64,000 bases of DNA from Elysia chlorotica (GCA_003991915.1 RQTK01000007.1:422056-486055); one strand, 5' to 3'; counted from the first letter of the stretch, positions 13,946-25,810 are shown. Notes: generated from the sequence alone by a model not told the origin. Program-made: numbers and translations.

Positions 13946-15030
13946 AGAGAAAGAGAAAAGAGAGATACAAATAGAAAAAGAAATATAGCAACGATAACGT
14001 GATATTATGTTTCGAAGTCACAGGAACCGTAGCGAAATCGGCCCGTTGTCAGAAGTCAGACAGGACCAAACCATGAAGATAGAGACTAACTGTAGTTACT
14101 GCCCCTACCCTACCAGGAATGGAACAAAACTATGCTCAACTGGCGGTTCGCTCAGTGAGAGAGAAGGGAAGCGTGCTCACCAACACTGCCCGCATGCGAA
14201 AACAGAAAAATAGTACTCGCCCGCACATCATGAGTTAGAGCGGGCCGGCTAGACGAAACGCCTCAGGGAGACATGTTAGCGCGCGTAAGCAAGCCCACAG
14301 CCCCTGGTTGTTTCAACTCTACGTCAGACATTGGTAGAAATAACGCACTAGGCTGGGATCTTCAAGTTGAGTGCTTCTACCATTCCAAACTAAACTCACA
14401 TGGAATAGGACTTTATTTATTTGCACAACATTATTATATCAATTTGCCTTTTCCAATCTGATTCAGCTCGGACACCGTTATCACCAAGAGGAATTACTTT
14501 GTGCGACCTGATTATATTATTGATTGATTTTAACAACATAAATAACTAGAGAAAAAAACTTTGAAGAGACTTATTTCCTTTAAGCTAGTTATATTAATAC
14601 TGAGTAATTCGGTAGTGACAAGTTATATTGAAGTATTATTAAAAGTGATAAGAACCACCAAGTTAAGGGAGCATCTGTGTTTCACTCGGACTTATTGCGA
14701 GAGAGATGTGTTCATATCAATGTATTATTGAAAAAAAAGTACGCTGGAAATACACATGGAATGCACCACACCTTTTCATCACGTCTTTTCAATTTCACAA
14801 TTGACTGATCGCGCTCTAAGAGTTTCACTTGGACAATACAGGATCTTCACAACGCCATTTAACATAACGAAAACCAACACACAGTTTTTAGTTTGCATGT
14901 AAGTAGTTCAACGAATTCAAGGTTTTTTAAATCTTTTGACATTTCGTATTTAATTTTGTTTTTATTACAGATAATATTTCCTTGATCTATTGTGCCTCCC
15001 AAAAAACTAAGCGCCTTAATTTCAAGAGAT

Positions 15031-15285
15031 GAGTTGAGTTGGTTTAACGTCCAACATAAGCACTATATAGTTCTATATTGTGAACAGCCCCAAGACTGAC
15101 GTCTGACCATTTTATGTGCTGCCACACACGAGGCAGGGCTACCATGACTACTGTCCCAGCCGGGTCACATTCTACTGACATCGACCCAACGATCCAACCA
15201 GGCACATGGCCAAGCAAATCTGCCGAGCGTGAGATTCGAACCACTGACTTTCTGATGTGGAGACCAGCACTCTACCACTTCAGCC

Positions 15286-15286
<1 letters not shown>
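15031..15286 (-). mobile_element. tRNA-derived SINE, near full length (family A)
   Basis: On the minus strand the element opens with a pol III A box TGGCTGAAGTGGTAGA (15271-15286) and a perfect B box GGTTCGAATCT (15232-15242), about 30 bases apart as in tRNA. A body of about 180 bases follows, ending in a GTTGGACGTTAAACCAACTC tail at 15033-15053. Related sequence occurs at 18.35 kb and 37.83 kb. A (TAG)n microsatellite abuts its tRNA end. Confidence 0.85.
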
Positions 15287-15350
<64 letters not shown>

Positions 15351-15415
15351 CAGCAGCAGCAGCAGTAGTAGAAGTGGTAGTAATAGTTGCAGCAGTAGTT
15401 GAAGTAGAAGAGGAG
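15287..15415 (+). repeat. (TAG)n then (CAG)n microsatellite
   Basis: About 21 TAG units switch to five CAG units (15350-15365) and decay into imperfect units. It begins exactly where the 15.0-kb SINE ends. Confidence 0.96.
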
Positions 15416-16020
15416 GACATTTGAAGGCCTCTCAACTTACACAGTAAGTATATTAGATTTAGAAAAAAATAATACCAAGCACATAAGAGTTTGGTCAAAA
15501 AAAAGAAGATTGAAAAAGTTATATATTTTTCTAATCTTTTTTTTTTGTAAGGAGAAACGGAAAACCGATGATAAATATAATATGGCACTTTACAGGAATC
15601 ATATATAAAAATATAAAAAATACATGTAGATCAACAAAAAATATATATTGTAAAATTAACAAATACTCTTATGGAGATGTACACTATATTATACAAAAAG
15701 AAACAGGACGATAAAAAAGCATAGAGAAAAAAACAACGGAACACGGACAGTTTAATTACCAAAAAAGAGCGGTGGGTCAGGAATAATGAACGAAAAGGAA
15801 ATAACAAGATAGGAGCAAAAAAAATATCTAGAATTGAGATATATTAAGTCCGAGAGATATATTTAGCTAAAAAAAAACTTCGGAGTGAATAAAGAGATAA
15901 AATTTGCTAGATTGAAGCAAAAATAAAATAAAATTTACAAAGGAACACATTAAGTCGTACAATTATTTCTTTTATAAAATCTATGTAAATACTATTCTTA
16001 GCGTTCAAGGTTTTTGAAAA

Positions 16021-16093
16021 CAACAAAACAACAACAACAGCAACAACAACAGCAACAACATTAACAACAACAACAGCAACAACAACCACCACA
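16021..16093 (+). repeat. Interrupted (CAA)n
   Basis: CAA units with CAG and TTA interruptions. Confidence 0.92.
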
Positions 16094-17417
16094 AAACGCA
16101 CAAAACGTCATGAGAATTATCATCACGATACTATCTCATCAGGCATCGTGTTTCGGTTCAGAGATCATGATTAAACACATAATTTATAATAACTGTCTGC
16201 TCAGCCTATGAAAAACACGTTGCACATAATTACGGTGTGAATGACAAGCTGGCCCAAACAGAACAAGCAAGTTGACATAGGGTTAACAGAAAATGTTTGT
16301 TGGACATTGTTATATTGCCTGAGGAGAATCATTACAAAAATCAAATGCGTGACAATAAAAAAAAACCCCAGTAAAAACGTACTTAGCATCATTAAACAAG
16401 TGGTGTTGAATTTTAAGGCGTCAACGCGAGAGACTGAATAATAAAATAGAACAATTTTATAATAAATAAATAAATTTCTCTAAAACTGTTAGCAGTAAGA
16501 CAATATTTTCTTCTAATTCTTTTCAAATGTAGAATGTCCACCATTAAGAATGTATATGACTGACAATGGCAGATGACACATTTAGAGCTACCTGATTTGT
16601 TTAATGCGAAATAATGTAAAAAAACAAACAAACAAAACAAAGCAAAAAATACAAAACAAAACAATACAAATGCAAAACTACTAATATCAATTCGACAAAT
16701 ATTCACATTATTAAATTGTAGCTATAAGTCCTAAGTATGGCTATGAAAATATTATTCACATTTTTTAAAAGGAAAAGCTGCAGAGTCACTTATCCATGAC
16801 GAAAATAACGTGTACTATTGTAGCCAGGAACTAGAACTCAGTACCCGTATTCCTGTTTGGGAATAAATTATATAAATGATAAATTTGTTGTGTTCTTTAT
16901 TATCAAATCCGATCGCTTTCTATATTAATATTATAAAAGTTCCCTTGCTGCAGTTCAAGCTTTTTATATAGGAACCTTTTAGAAGTGAATAGTATTTTTC
17001 TGACAGACATTTTGTTTGTAAACATCTCTTCATCAGGTAAACGGGTAACTTGGCAAGTGGTCATGAATTTCGTCACAATGGGATGTGGGAAAAGCAGATG
17101 TGTAAATGTTTTTGTCCTGTAGAATTATAAATTGACATCGGTAAACTATAGCATTTATAATCATATAAAACAGTACATTTTATAACAAAAGAAAAAGGAC
17201 AATTGGGCTCGTAGCGTATAACTTTATAATTGGAGATATTACGTTTAGTATTTAAAAGGTGTTTTGTTGTTTATTGTCAAGAACCTCTAAAATTAATTTA
17301 ATGAGTTGTCTTGTGTAAACGAGTTTTTTTTATACGATGGACTACTTTATCTTTCGAAGTATTGCAGAAAGATACCATTGACATCAGAGTCAATATAATA
17401 ATATAAATAATATATTG

Positions 17418-17463
17418 CATTTATATAGCGCACTTCCATGAACAATCATGCTCAATGCGCTTA
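17418..17463 (+). repeat. Dispersed-repeat motif (TTATATAGCGC...GCTCAATGCGCTT)
   Basis: TTTATATAGCGCACTTCC followed about 15 bases on by ATGCTCAATGCGCTTAACA. I recall this phrase from dispersed repeats in many marine invertebrate genomes, with the two GCGC halves able to pair as an imperfect hairpin. Family not identified. Confidence 0.4.
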
Positions 17464-18345
17464 ACAATTTCCATGATCACTTGTACAAAAGAAGAATAAT
17501 CCTATAATGTTGACACAATACAATATTACATTCCAAGCCACAAGGAAATATTATAGGTATTTGCAACATTCAGCGGTTCAATTTCAATCGTCTAAAAATT
17601 GTCAAACGTTTTGATGTTCACCCTAGCATTACCTTAAATTAGAAAGCACATTCCCTTCCCTGAGCGCTGAGTGAAACACACACACTAGCTGTTGACCTTT
17701 ATTGCAGAGCTCTGTTTCAGCAATCATAATAATGTATGACATATTTCTCATCCGCTTGAGCATCGTCTAAAATTTGTGACATCGACTCCAATTATATAAT
17801 TTTTTTTGCTTGTTTGCTTTGATAAAATTGATGTCAAATATTAATGTTAACTATCTATAGTTTAAGTACACAAAGAAAATATTACCCCTCTTTATATTTT
17901 GCATTAAAATGGATAGCAGTCGCTTTCTGTTTCATTATTCGACACAGGCTTTGATTTTGGAAATTCTCATAGGATATTAATTTTTAATTTCCTTATTTAA
18001 AATGCATTATTGCTTTTTGTCTATTTATCTTTCTACTTTTGATTTTTTCTTCAAAACTATAGACTTATGACTGAATACTTTTATTTCTTGTTCTAATTAA
18101 AGAAAATCAAAATAACTACTAGTTGCTTTTACAAATAGCATTCAAAATTAAATTGAATAGCCAATTTAGACTTTTATTTAAAAAAATTTTTTTAAATGTG
18201 ACATTTTGTTTCTGAATTTTTCCTCCTAGCATAGTTGTGTTACTGGTCGGCACCTGCTTAACTCTAACTTGTTATCCATGTCCGCTCACATTGTGGTCAA
18301 TGACACAGTAACCAATAAGTACCTTCCTAATATTAGTGGAGAGCA

Positions 18346-18510
18346 TTGAGTTGGTCTTCTAACGTGCGACTTCAGCAACAAGGCTATATTGTCGGCGGAA
18401 TCCATAACTAACATCTGACAATTTTGCATATTGCCACACACAAAGAAATCTTTGACCGATCGTGGGGTTCAAACGAGGGAACCTCCCTATAGGGAGACGA
18501 ACAACACCCC
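18346..18510 (-). mobile_element. Diverged SINE copy (family A, internally deleted)
   Basis: It shares with the 15.0-kb element, in the same order, a TTGAGTTGGT...TAACGT tail, CTATATTGT, a TCTGACNATTTT...TGCCACACAC block and a weakened B box (GTTTGAACCCC, near 18455). It is about 90 bases shorter and its A box is lost. A run of 11 C lies at the tRNA end (18507-18517). Confidence 0.7.
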
Positions 18511-19026
18511 CCCCCCCTTCCCCAAGGTGAAAGTAACCTGGATCCAGTAGACTTCTGAAGAAAGCATCAGACATAGGGTTGGGTAGAGAGGGGTGGAGGC
18601 AATGACTCAGCTGGCATGAGGAAATTTCCTTTGTTTGTGACACCTTTTGGTGTGACACGAAAAGCAACAAGGTGGGTTGCTGCTTTCTCATAAAACTCTC
18701 GGCTGGTTCTAGGCGTATCATTCTCAAGGCTTGGTAGACTTCAGCCGTCGGTAAAAATCTTATTAAAGAGAATTACAATTTTAAAAATTGATATGGAAAC
18801 TTGTTTAAAACAACCAGTAAATCTATTAATAATAAATATAATAATAATTAACTTTATTACGCATATTTTCATAGAGAAGGCATATCAAGTAACATGTACA
18901 ACTGAAGGTGGGTCAAAATTTTACTATTAAAAATGTCGCACTAAACATTCGAATTTGTTGTGCTACTCTTTTATTAGTCCTTTTTAAAATACAGATGCAA
19001 AGTTGTCCATTTAAAAATAAACATTT

Positions 19027-19400
19027 CAAAGCAAGAACAAGGAAAACTGCTTACACATTTGCTACCCCGCCTTTACGTTTCTATTTCAATCAATGTTGGC
19101 ATCGCTTAATCCAATTGTTTTTCGTTATGCTGTGAATAGAAGCCTATTTTTGCCATTTTCAAGGACATTTATTTTATTTCGGTACTCACGTTGGAAAAAC
19201 TATTAGCTTATCTCCGATTTCTTTCGTTGTAGAATCTGCATGTTTCTTGGTTTTCGCAATCAACTATGTTTGAAAGCAGGACAAAGGAAAACTACTGGCA
19301 CATTAGCTGGTAAAGCTCGCCTTAAGTATCAATTTTAATCAAAGTTGGCACCGTTTAATTCAAAGGAAAACTAATTTGCCATTTCGGACACACGTTTACT
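19027..19400 (+). repeat. Diverged local duplication
   Basis: The block at about 19027-19113 (AAAGCAAGAACAAGGAAAAC ... GTTGGCATCGCTTAATCCAA) recurs at about 19272-19364 (AAAGCAGGACAAAGGAAAAC ... GTTGGCACCGTTTAATTCAA). The similarity resumes at TTTGCCATTTTC (about 19147) against TTTGCCATTTCG (about 19374). By eye about three quarters of positions agree, so the duplication is old. Confidence 0.65.
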
Positions 19401-20005
19401 CTCTTCTTTGTTTGCCACATCAACTATGCAGCGGTTTAACCTGTTGTTAATTTGTAGCCCTGCTAACTTTTTAACTGTGATCGTCATAATTTATTTTACC
19501 TTTTTGGTCTCGCTTTTTCACTATATTCACTTCCTACGAAAACCAGTCTGTATTATATTTATATCCTCTGTTACCTCAGCTTGTTAGTCATGTATGTCTT
19601 TGAGTCTATCATAATATTATTCTCTCTATTCAGCTCTCATTTATGTATCCTAATCTTGTACGTCTATCTTTCTAAGTTCTACGCAACCGCCCACCAGGTT
19701 TGCGTGTAAACTTGTTAAATGTTTACGATACCGTTGTAACAAAATTGAAACCAAAAATCAATGTAGACACCAATGTATCGAAATGCCCCCAGAAGGATTC
19801 TCAGTTGCTGATTATGTCAAAACCTATTTGCTTTTTAATGAAGGATTACTGTGGATGCAAACTTGTCGGTATGCAGATGGGATAGTAAGATAACTATAAC
19901 TAAATGAATGAAAAATATTAATAGTCAAGCCCTAGGGGTTCCTGGACGGCAGTGTTTGCATCAAGCGTGCATTGGTAATGGTTTTCAATTTCGTAACTCC
20001 CATCT

Positions 20006-20016
20006 CTTTCTCTCTC

Positions 20017-20082
<66 letters not shown>

Positions 20083-20130
20083 ATCTCTCTCTGTCTCTCT
20101 CTATATCCCTATTTTTTCTTTCTATCTATC
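20006..20130 (+). repeat. (CT)n microsatellite
   Basis: CT repeats, pure at about 20016-20074, then CTTT and CTAT variants. Confidence 0.96.
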
Positions 20131-21265
20131 TACTTTATCTAACTCAATGTCTGCGGTTTTTATAGGGCATTGTTAGACGTAAAATTCAATATAATTATGC
20201 AAGGTGTAAACTGTCTCTGGACGTATAACGAAGATGCTGTTGCAAGTGTGCATATTGATGAATCAATGAACTATGCAGTTTACATTTTTGGGATATATTT
20301 TTTATTCCAAAGTTGCACCTAAACTCGAATGATTGAAAAACTGTGTAGTAATAAGTGAGTTGCTTTATCTCTTATAATAGAAAAAACAAGACAATGTTGT
20401 CCTAGATTTACACCACAAATGTTAACTACAAAATCAATGCACGTTATTCATAGAACATTTACTTTTCTCTTCACAGAGGAATATTGCTCAATCACACAAT
20501 TGCCAATGCACTTGAGTTGAGGCAAACGACGATGTTACTACATCAACAAAAGGATTCTCACACAATCCTCGAGGGGGAAGCTTGCTTTGTTTCACTCATG
20601 CGGCATTTGCACATTGTGGAGCATATTGATCATGCCATAAGCAGTAAGAACAAATAATTATGTATAACATTGTCCCGCATTGTGGTTTGACCAGGTGACA
20701 GAGATTCTGTTGTCCTTAAGAAAATCTATCATGGACCTGATGTTGCTTAGACTATTTAATAATAGCTTTACGAGTGATATGTGTATTAAAATAAATTAAA
20801 GGAAATTGATCAATCTCTTCGAGGTCTTTATTAGCACCAATCCTAGCACTATAAAGTTAGGTCGCAAAACAAGATGATATAGCCATTCTTTGGCAAATCT
20901 ACCTACATTATGGTCTACACATAGACTTATCAATAACATGCTTTTAGGCAGACCATAATGGTTTACGTCATGATTGTTTCCTTCTACTGAGATCTGTGTA
21001 ATTAGTTAGAGGTATTTCTACAGAAATCGTATTGACAAGGCCATTGATTATTCCCAGACGGATTTCTATAGGAAGTTCTATCAAGCGTATAGCTCTGGAT
21101 CGCATTAGTGTCACTTAACCTTTAAGAAGTAGCCTATCAAAACTAAATGTGGTCAGTAATATTTTATTTTTTTAAATACTTCTATAATTCCAACAATACT
21201 TTTCGATCTTGAAATTACTAATTTGTGAATAATAATTAAAAAAACAACAATTAGCCTGCACCTCT

Positions 21266-21480
21266 ATCTTCATAATAGGAATATCGCACGTAATATCTTC
21301 ATACTAGGGATATCGCACGTAATATCTTCATACTAGGGATATCGCACGTAATATCTTCATACTAGGGATATCGCACGTAATATCTTCATACTAGGGATAT
21401 CGCACGTAATATCTTCATACTAGGGATATCGCACGTAATATCTTCATACTAGGGATATCGCACGTAATATCTTTCATACT
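21266..21480 (+). repeat. 29-bp minisatellite, 7 full copies plus a partial
   Basis: The unit begins ATCTTCATACTAGGGATATC and is repeated at exactly 29-base spacing from 21266. Copies 2-7 are essentially identical. The first differs at a few bases (ATAATAGGAATATC) and the last, partial one has an extra T. Such homogeneity indicates recent expansion. Each unit carries GATATCGCACGTAATATC, a near-dyad with a CACGTA core. Confidence 0.98.
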
Positions 21481-22447
21481 GCCAAATGGGATTAAATTAA
21501 AGCAAAATTTGATTTTCCTTGATAGGAAATTAAAATCTAATTATGCGTGTCCAACTTGCCAACAGCAAAACTCTTTAAGCAATAAATCTAAAGATATTTA
21601 ATTTAATCGAATTAATACACAAAAATTGTTGGGCCTGAACATGGCCGCTTAGTGTTCGTTGAACCTGAAACTCATCAACTCTGGAGGTTTATAATTAGAA
21701 TGTCTGTCTCTAAGAAGATCTGCAGCAATCGATCATTTTCTTATTATCTGTTCATCCAAGTTATGAATATTTTACTTAAATGGCATTTAAGAAATATGCA
21801 GGTCTGTGTCTTGGCTTTATTAATAGTAATGTATAATTTTACACAGCGCATAACGACAATTTTAAGGCTGGGCTCCATGCCTTTTATATTGCTCACAAAT
21901 GATTAAAATATTAAATCTTACAAAAATATTACTGATCTAAAATATTTAAACATAGATATTCTAATTGTTAAACACAAATCTATGTTATGTATAATAATAA
22001 TAAAATAAATTACATTTTTCACATGGTCTATTAAAAATCATGATTTAGACACTAAAATTTACATGTTGGTTCGTTAGAAAAAAGAAATACACACATATAT
22101 TGAAAATTGTTTTAGTTAAAAAAATTGATTCTTAATTTGGACGTTCTAAAAATAAATGATAGAATACATTATTAACTAAAAAAAAGCATTCAGGTACAAA
22201 TGATGATTTGGTTTTTATTTTAAACGTATCGAAAATAGTAGAGAATTTCACGTTTTGAGACCAATGAACGAAAAGAAACGTTAACCATAGGATTTATAAC
22301 TTTTTTTGAGAAGAATCAAATATTTCAAATCGTAGGATGAACGAATCCCTTATCTACCAGGTTGATAGAGTTTTATTTAATATTGTAAATATGTTGGAGC
22401 GAGCCTATACATGCAATTAAACGCTAGGATAACAATTTTATAGCTTA

Positions 22448-23010
22448 TTATTTCTTCAATAGACAGCCAATGTAACTTTGGTAAACTGGCCTGGTGTGCT
22501 CATACTTTGTACAGGGCGTAACTAGTGGCGCAGCATTCGTCTGTGCGATTAGTAGTTTGTAAAACGTCTTCTCAGGAAGGCATATTATATAATCTGTGGG
22601 AAAGTCCGACAGCAGATCGTTACAACAGTCTAATCTATACAAGCGCAGTCATATTTAGAAAGTTTTTTGGGGATGCAATATTCTTAATTTGTAATTAAAC
22701 TGCTTTATAAAGATTATTTATTTGAGGATCCACCGAAAAGGCTTTATCTAGCACGACCCCAATGTTTTTTACTACTTCGCTGTTGGAGATTTTGTGATCA
22801 TTTAGGTTTATTTTGAGATTATCCGTTCTTAAAAGTGACAAAAGTTGGGAAAAAGTAATATTTTTTTCGTCATTAAAATTGTATTTTCAGCTTGTTAGCT
22901 TTCATCCATCCGTTCACTTCCTTAATACAATTTTGAATGTTAATAATAGAATTGTCATGATCAGCCGGATCGTAACCACATAAATTTGATTTTCATCAGC
23001 GTAAAAATGG
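22448..23010 (-). pseudogene. Decayed LINE reverse transcriptase, C-terminal part (CR1/L2-like)
   Basis: Read on the minus strand, three frames in succession give the hallmarks of a non-LTR retrotransposon reverse transcriptase. First is FYADE (22992-23006) at the catalytic FxDD box, with the second Asp changed to Glu. Next is CIKEVNGWMKANKLK (22886-22932), then KNIGVVLDKAF (about 22737-22772). Last is a 64-codon open stretch (22448-22642) containing LDCCNDLLS, NAAPLVT and KYEHTRPV. The last block matches the usual CR1/L2 tail pattern of a Cys-Asn leucine motif, an asparagine-alanine-rich motif and a final His-x-Pro-Val block. At least two frameshifts and the DD-to-DE change show the copy is dead. 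It is 5' truncated, with no endonuclease domain seen. The clade assignment is from remembered family patterns. Confidence 0.75.
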
Positions 23011-23379
23011 TAAAGTAAATAAAAATTATTAGAAATGAATATTGGCTAGTGGCTATGAATTAAGAGCTTTAATCTAGTTGCGCGCTTGCCCTTTTTATGC
23101 ACTTTTCATATACTTACCAATGAAAAAATATCCTCTCTTATATTTTAGCAGTTAGTTTTTTTTTGTTTTTTTTTTTATTGTAATACAGTTTGTGTACCGA
23201 CTTTTAGTTTTTGCCTTCTTCTCCTTTCATTTTACTTTCTGTGTTTTCTCTAATTTATCTTTTTACTTCTACAATTTTCATGCTGCCTTTCTTTTATTTA
23301 AAAAGCACTTCTGTTTATTTGCTTCTTAGAATGCAGTTTTTTTTCATCAATTACAAAAAAAACAACAACAAAACACAGC

Positions 23380-23443
23380 CGCCAGAGCGGAGGCCGGAAC
23401 CACGAACCTTGTGCCACAGCGCTACAGTGCTATCGCTTGCCCC
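23380..23443 (-). mobile_element. tRNA-like SINE head (GC-rich)
   Basis: On the minus strand GCGATAGCACTGTAGCGC (A-box-like) is followed by GGTTCGTGGTTCCGGCCTC (B-box-like). The 64-base block is much richer in GC than its surroundings. An intact tRNA fold is not evident. Confidence 0.4.
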
Positions 23444-24383
23444 TCATTGGATTTAATTCCTCCATTTATTATTTCATTTTCCTGTTTGCTTTTTTCATTT
23501 ATCCCTTTTAATAGTATATCTTGATTCATTCATCCACTTGTTATATATTTATCTTTCTATATACCCACCCATCAATTTATCATCATCTAGCTATCTAGCT
23601 CACTATCTAATTTCCATCTATATTATTATCTATCAACCTATTTACCTATCTATATGCCGACTTATCTATCTATTTATCATCTCTCTGTATCTATCTCTTA
23701 TGTATGTATTTACGTATATATTCATCTATGTGTCTATCTCTAAATGTATATATCTGTATATTTATCCAACTGCCTTCTGTCTTCATGTGTGTTAAGGGTC
23801 GCATCTGATCCGCACTGCCTGATCCTAGCTTAAGTTCGATAAGCAAAAAGATCTGATATTGTTTATTACAATGAACGACATTTCAAACAAGCAAACGCAC
23901 CTGTTTCCATGCGTATCCTCTTGGAACAATATTTCTTACTTCTTGCGTCGACCTTTTCTCTTTTTGTAATTCATATCTGTATCAATTTTGTCTCATCTTA
24001 TCCACTTTTTCGTTGTACTTTCTTCCTTGATCAGGAACATTTACAAGACATTTTGAGAATCATTATGACTGCACTCTGCAACTCGTGATGAAAGGAATTA
24101 TAGCTGATCTTGTGAAATGTCGGATTTTACAGGCTTGTTGAGTGCGATTAAGGCAGTACATGGTAATCTTGTAAATAACTTCTAAAGAAGTTCACTCCGT
24201 ACACTTCGCAACTGGAATTGTCTGAGAGCAAAATAGAAAATAATTAAAATAACAAGCATAGATGATATTGTGCTTTTCTCTGATAATCTTTTTAAATTAA
24301 AAAAAATCTGTTTTCGATGTATATCATGATGTACTATGAACCAGTCTATGAGACTGATTATTGAGAACATCGTTTTCCTTTAA

Positions 24384-24480
24384 GATAGAGAGAAAGCGAG
24401 AGAGAAAGAGATAAATAGATAGACAGATGGATATTTAGATAAAGAGAGAGGGAGACAGAGAAACAGAGAGACAGAGAGAC

Positions 24481-24525
<45 letters not shown>
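24384..24525 (+). repeat. Interrupted then pure (GA)n
   Basis: GA/GATA-like units from 24384, pure GA at about 24482-24525, adjacent to the LINE 3' end. Confidence 0.95.
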
Positions 24526-24528
<3 letters not shown>

Positions 24529-24537
24529 TAGATAAAA

Positions 24538-24795
24538 TCATCATCACCATGCTGGCTTGTCGGCAGTATCTGACATGGCCTCCCGTACATCCGCATGCAG
24601 AGTTCTTCCAGCCTCGCTGGGCCTTCGTTGTATCCAGTCGCTGATGTCGTCCATCCACCTTCTTGTAGGTCTGCCCTGTCTTCGCTTGCCCCCAGCTTTG
24701 CTTCTAGGATATGTCTTTCCAAACTGTCATGTCTTTTAGGTGCTCAAAGTATTTCAGTTTTCTTTCTTTGGTGGTATTCAAAAGCCAATTTCGTT
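24538..24795 (-). pseudogene. Truncated LINE 3' end with two frameshifts
   Basis: On the minus strand, three overlapping frames give consecutive pieces of a LINE ORF2 C-terminus. They are KERKLKYFEHLK (near 24750), RHDSLERHILEAKLG (near 24700) and GRPTRRWMDDISDWIQRR (about 24624-24677), the last continuing to a TGA at 24544-24546. The frame breaks fall at an A run and a G run. The RGRP...RW-DDI-DW block is typical of reverse transcriptase C-termini of RTE/CR1-type elements. After the stop the sequence ends in TGATGATGA, like RTE-type 3' tails. It is immediately followed by the (GA)n array at 24384-24525. Non-functional. Confidence 0.72.
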
Positions 24796-25319
24796 TGATC
24801 TTAAGTTCTTTAAGTATAGAAAATTTTAGTAGATCAAATAAATACTAAAAAAACTGTAATTCCTGAGAGGGAAATTGAAGCAGTCCGTGTTGGTACAATA
24901 TTGTTGGTAAATATAAATGTTTCTATACATTTCTTTATCGACATGTTACATAGCTATTAATTCAAATTAGATTTAATTAAATTTGAATTAAAGTTCACTT
25001 TAGCTGTTTCAAGACAATGAAAAAAATCAAAAGTGCAAAAAAAGACGTTTTAATGAAGAAAACAAACAATAAAAGATGTAGATCTACATATTCAACACAT
25101 AATTACGGTATTTGTGTCGCGTTATTGAAAAAAAAACATCAATATGTTTTTTCAGCCTTTCACGTTGTGTTAATAGTATTAAAAGGATGCGCTGTGAGAG
25201 GAAGTGTGCATGTGTTTGTAAAAGTATGAGAGGTAGAGGTCTACCAGCAAGCTGGAACGATGCAACTAGAACCTGCGTACATTGCACTAAGCAATTATCG
25301 ATGCGCTGACTGATTCGCC

Positions 25320-25500
25320 TTAATTAAAACACCGGCATTTCCCGATGCAAACCGCTTCAGATTATCGATTTCAATAAAATAAAGTGCTCGTCAAAGGCCT
25401 CGAGGTCCTGATGTCATGCTGAGACAAGCCGCCATGAACTTGTCATGGCTGCACAGTGCACAGACCTCAGGAAGTTTGTTATCTTATTGGCTGCAGCAGC
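25320..25500. promoter_or_regulatory. Candidate conserved non-coding island
   Basis: A high-complexity island containing TTAATTAAAA, TTATCGATTT, an inverted repeat GCCATGA-ACTTG-TCATGGC (25431-25449) and several CAG/CTG-type sites. The look is that of an enhancer rather than exon, as no frame stays open meaningfully. Inference only. Confidence 0.25.
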
Positions 25501-25654
25501 AGGTTTACCTGACACGAGCATAGTCCTGAACAGTTTTTTTTAATGCTAGTTCGAGTAATTTCACTGGTAGCATGGCTAGAATAGAGCCTGCTTGAGAAAT
25601 TTTACTGTAGACAAGACTTGCAAGCAACCAGAGCTCATTTGAAGGTGGTTTATC

Positions 25655-25810
25655 GGTTGAGGGCGTGGTGACACAGTTGTTAAAGTGCGCAGCTTCAAAT
25701 CGGGAAATCCCTGCTTCAAATCCAGATCCGGCTGCATTGAGCCCCACTAGAGCAGCTCAGTACGTAGAGCGAAACGGATTCTAATAATATATCTCTGGTT
25801 CAATCTGCCG
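25655..25810 (+). mobile_element. Two-module (dimeric) tRNA-derived SINE
   Basis: Two pol III-type modules follow each other on the plus strand. Module 1 has an A box TGGTGACACAGTTGTTA (25666-25682) and a B box GCTTCAAATCC (25713-25723). Module 2 has an A box GCAGCTCAGTACGTAGAGC (25752-25770) and a B box GGTTCAATCTG (25797-25807). The A-to-B distances (about 27-31 bases) are tRNA-like, but the arms do not fold into intact tRNAs. A similar pair lies near 12.3 kb. Confidence 0.6.

Larger units (their letters stand above)
9426..15030. other. Gene-free interval 2, with GC-rich islands
   Basis: Non-coding apart from listed repeats and SINEs. Two higher-GC islands stand out: 10180-10260 and 14010-14350. 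The second contains short open frames with no recognised protein similarity. Both are candidate regulatory or unknown repeat sequence. Confidence 0.55.
15416..21265. other. Gene-free interval 3
   Basis: AT-rich, non-coding apart from listed elements. The segment 20500-20650 is more complex and GC-richer than its surroundings and could be a regulatory element; nothing more can be said. Confidence 0.55.

Noticed and set aside
16826-16862. B-box-like sequence suggesting another SINE
   Set aside because: The minus strand has a GAGTTCTAGTTCC-like element, but no convincing A box lies at the right distance.
21266-21480. CRISPR array
   Set aside because: The repeats are directly contiguous with no spacers, in an animal genome; it is a minisatellite.
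25421-25450. p53-type response element
   Set aside because: AGACAAGCC and GAACTTGTC resemble half-sites, but both deviate at a conserved position and there is no supporting context.
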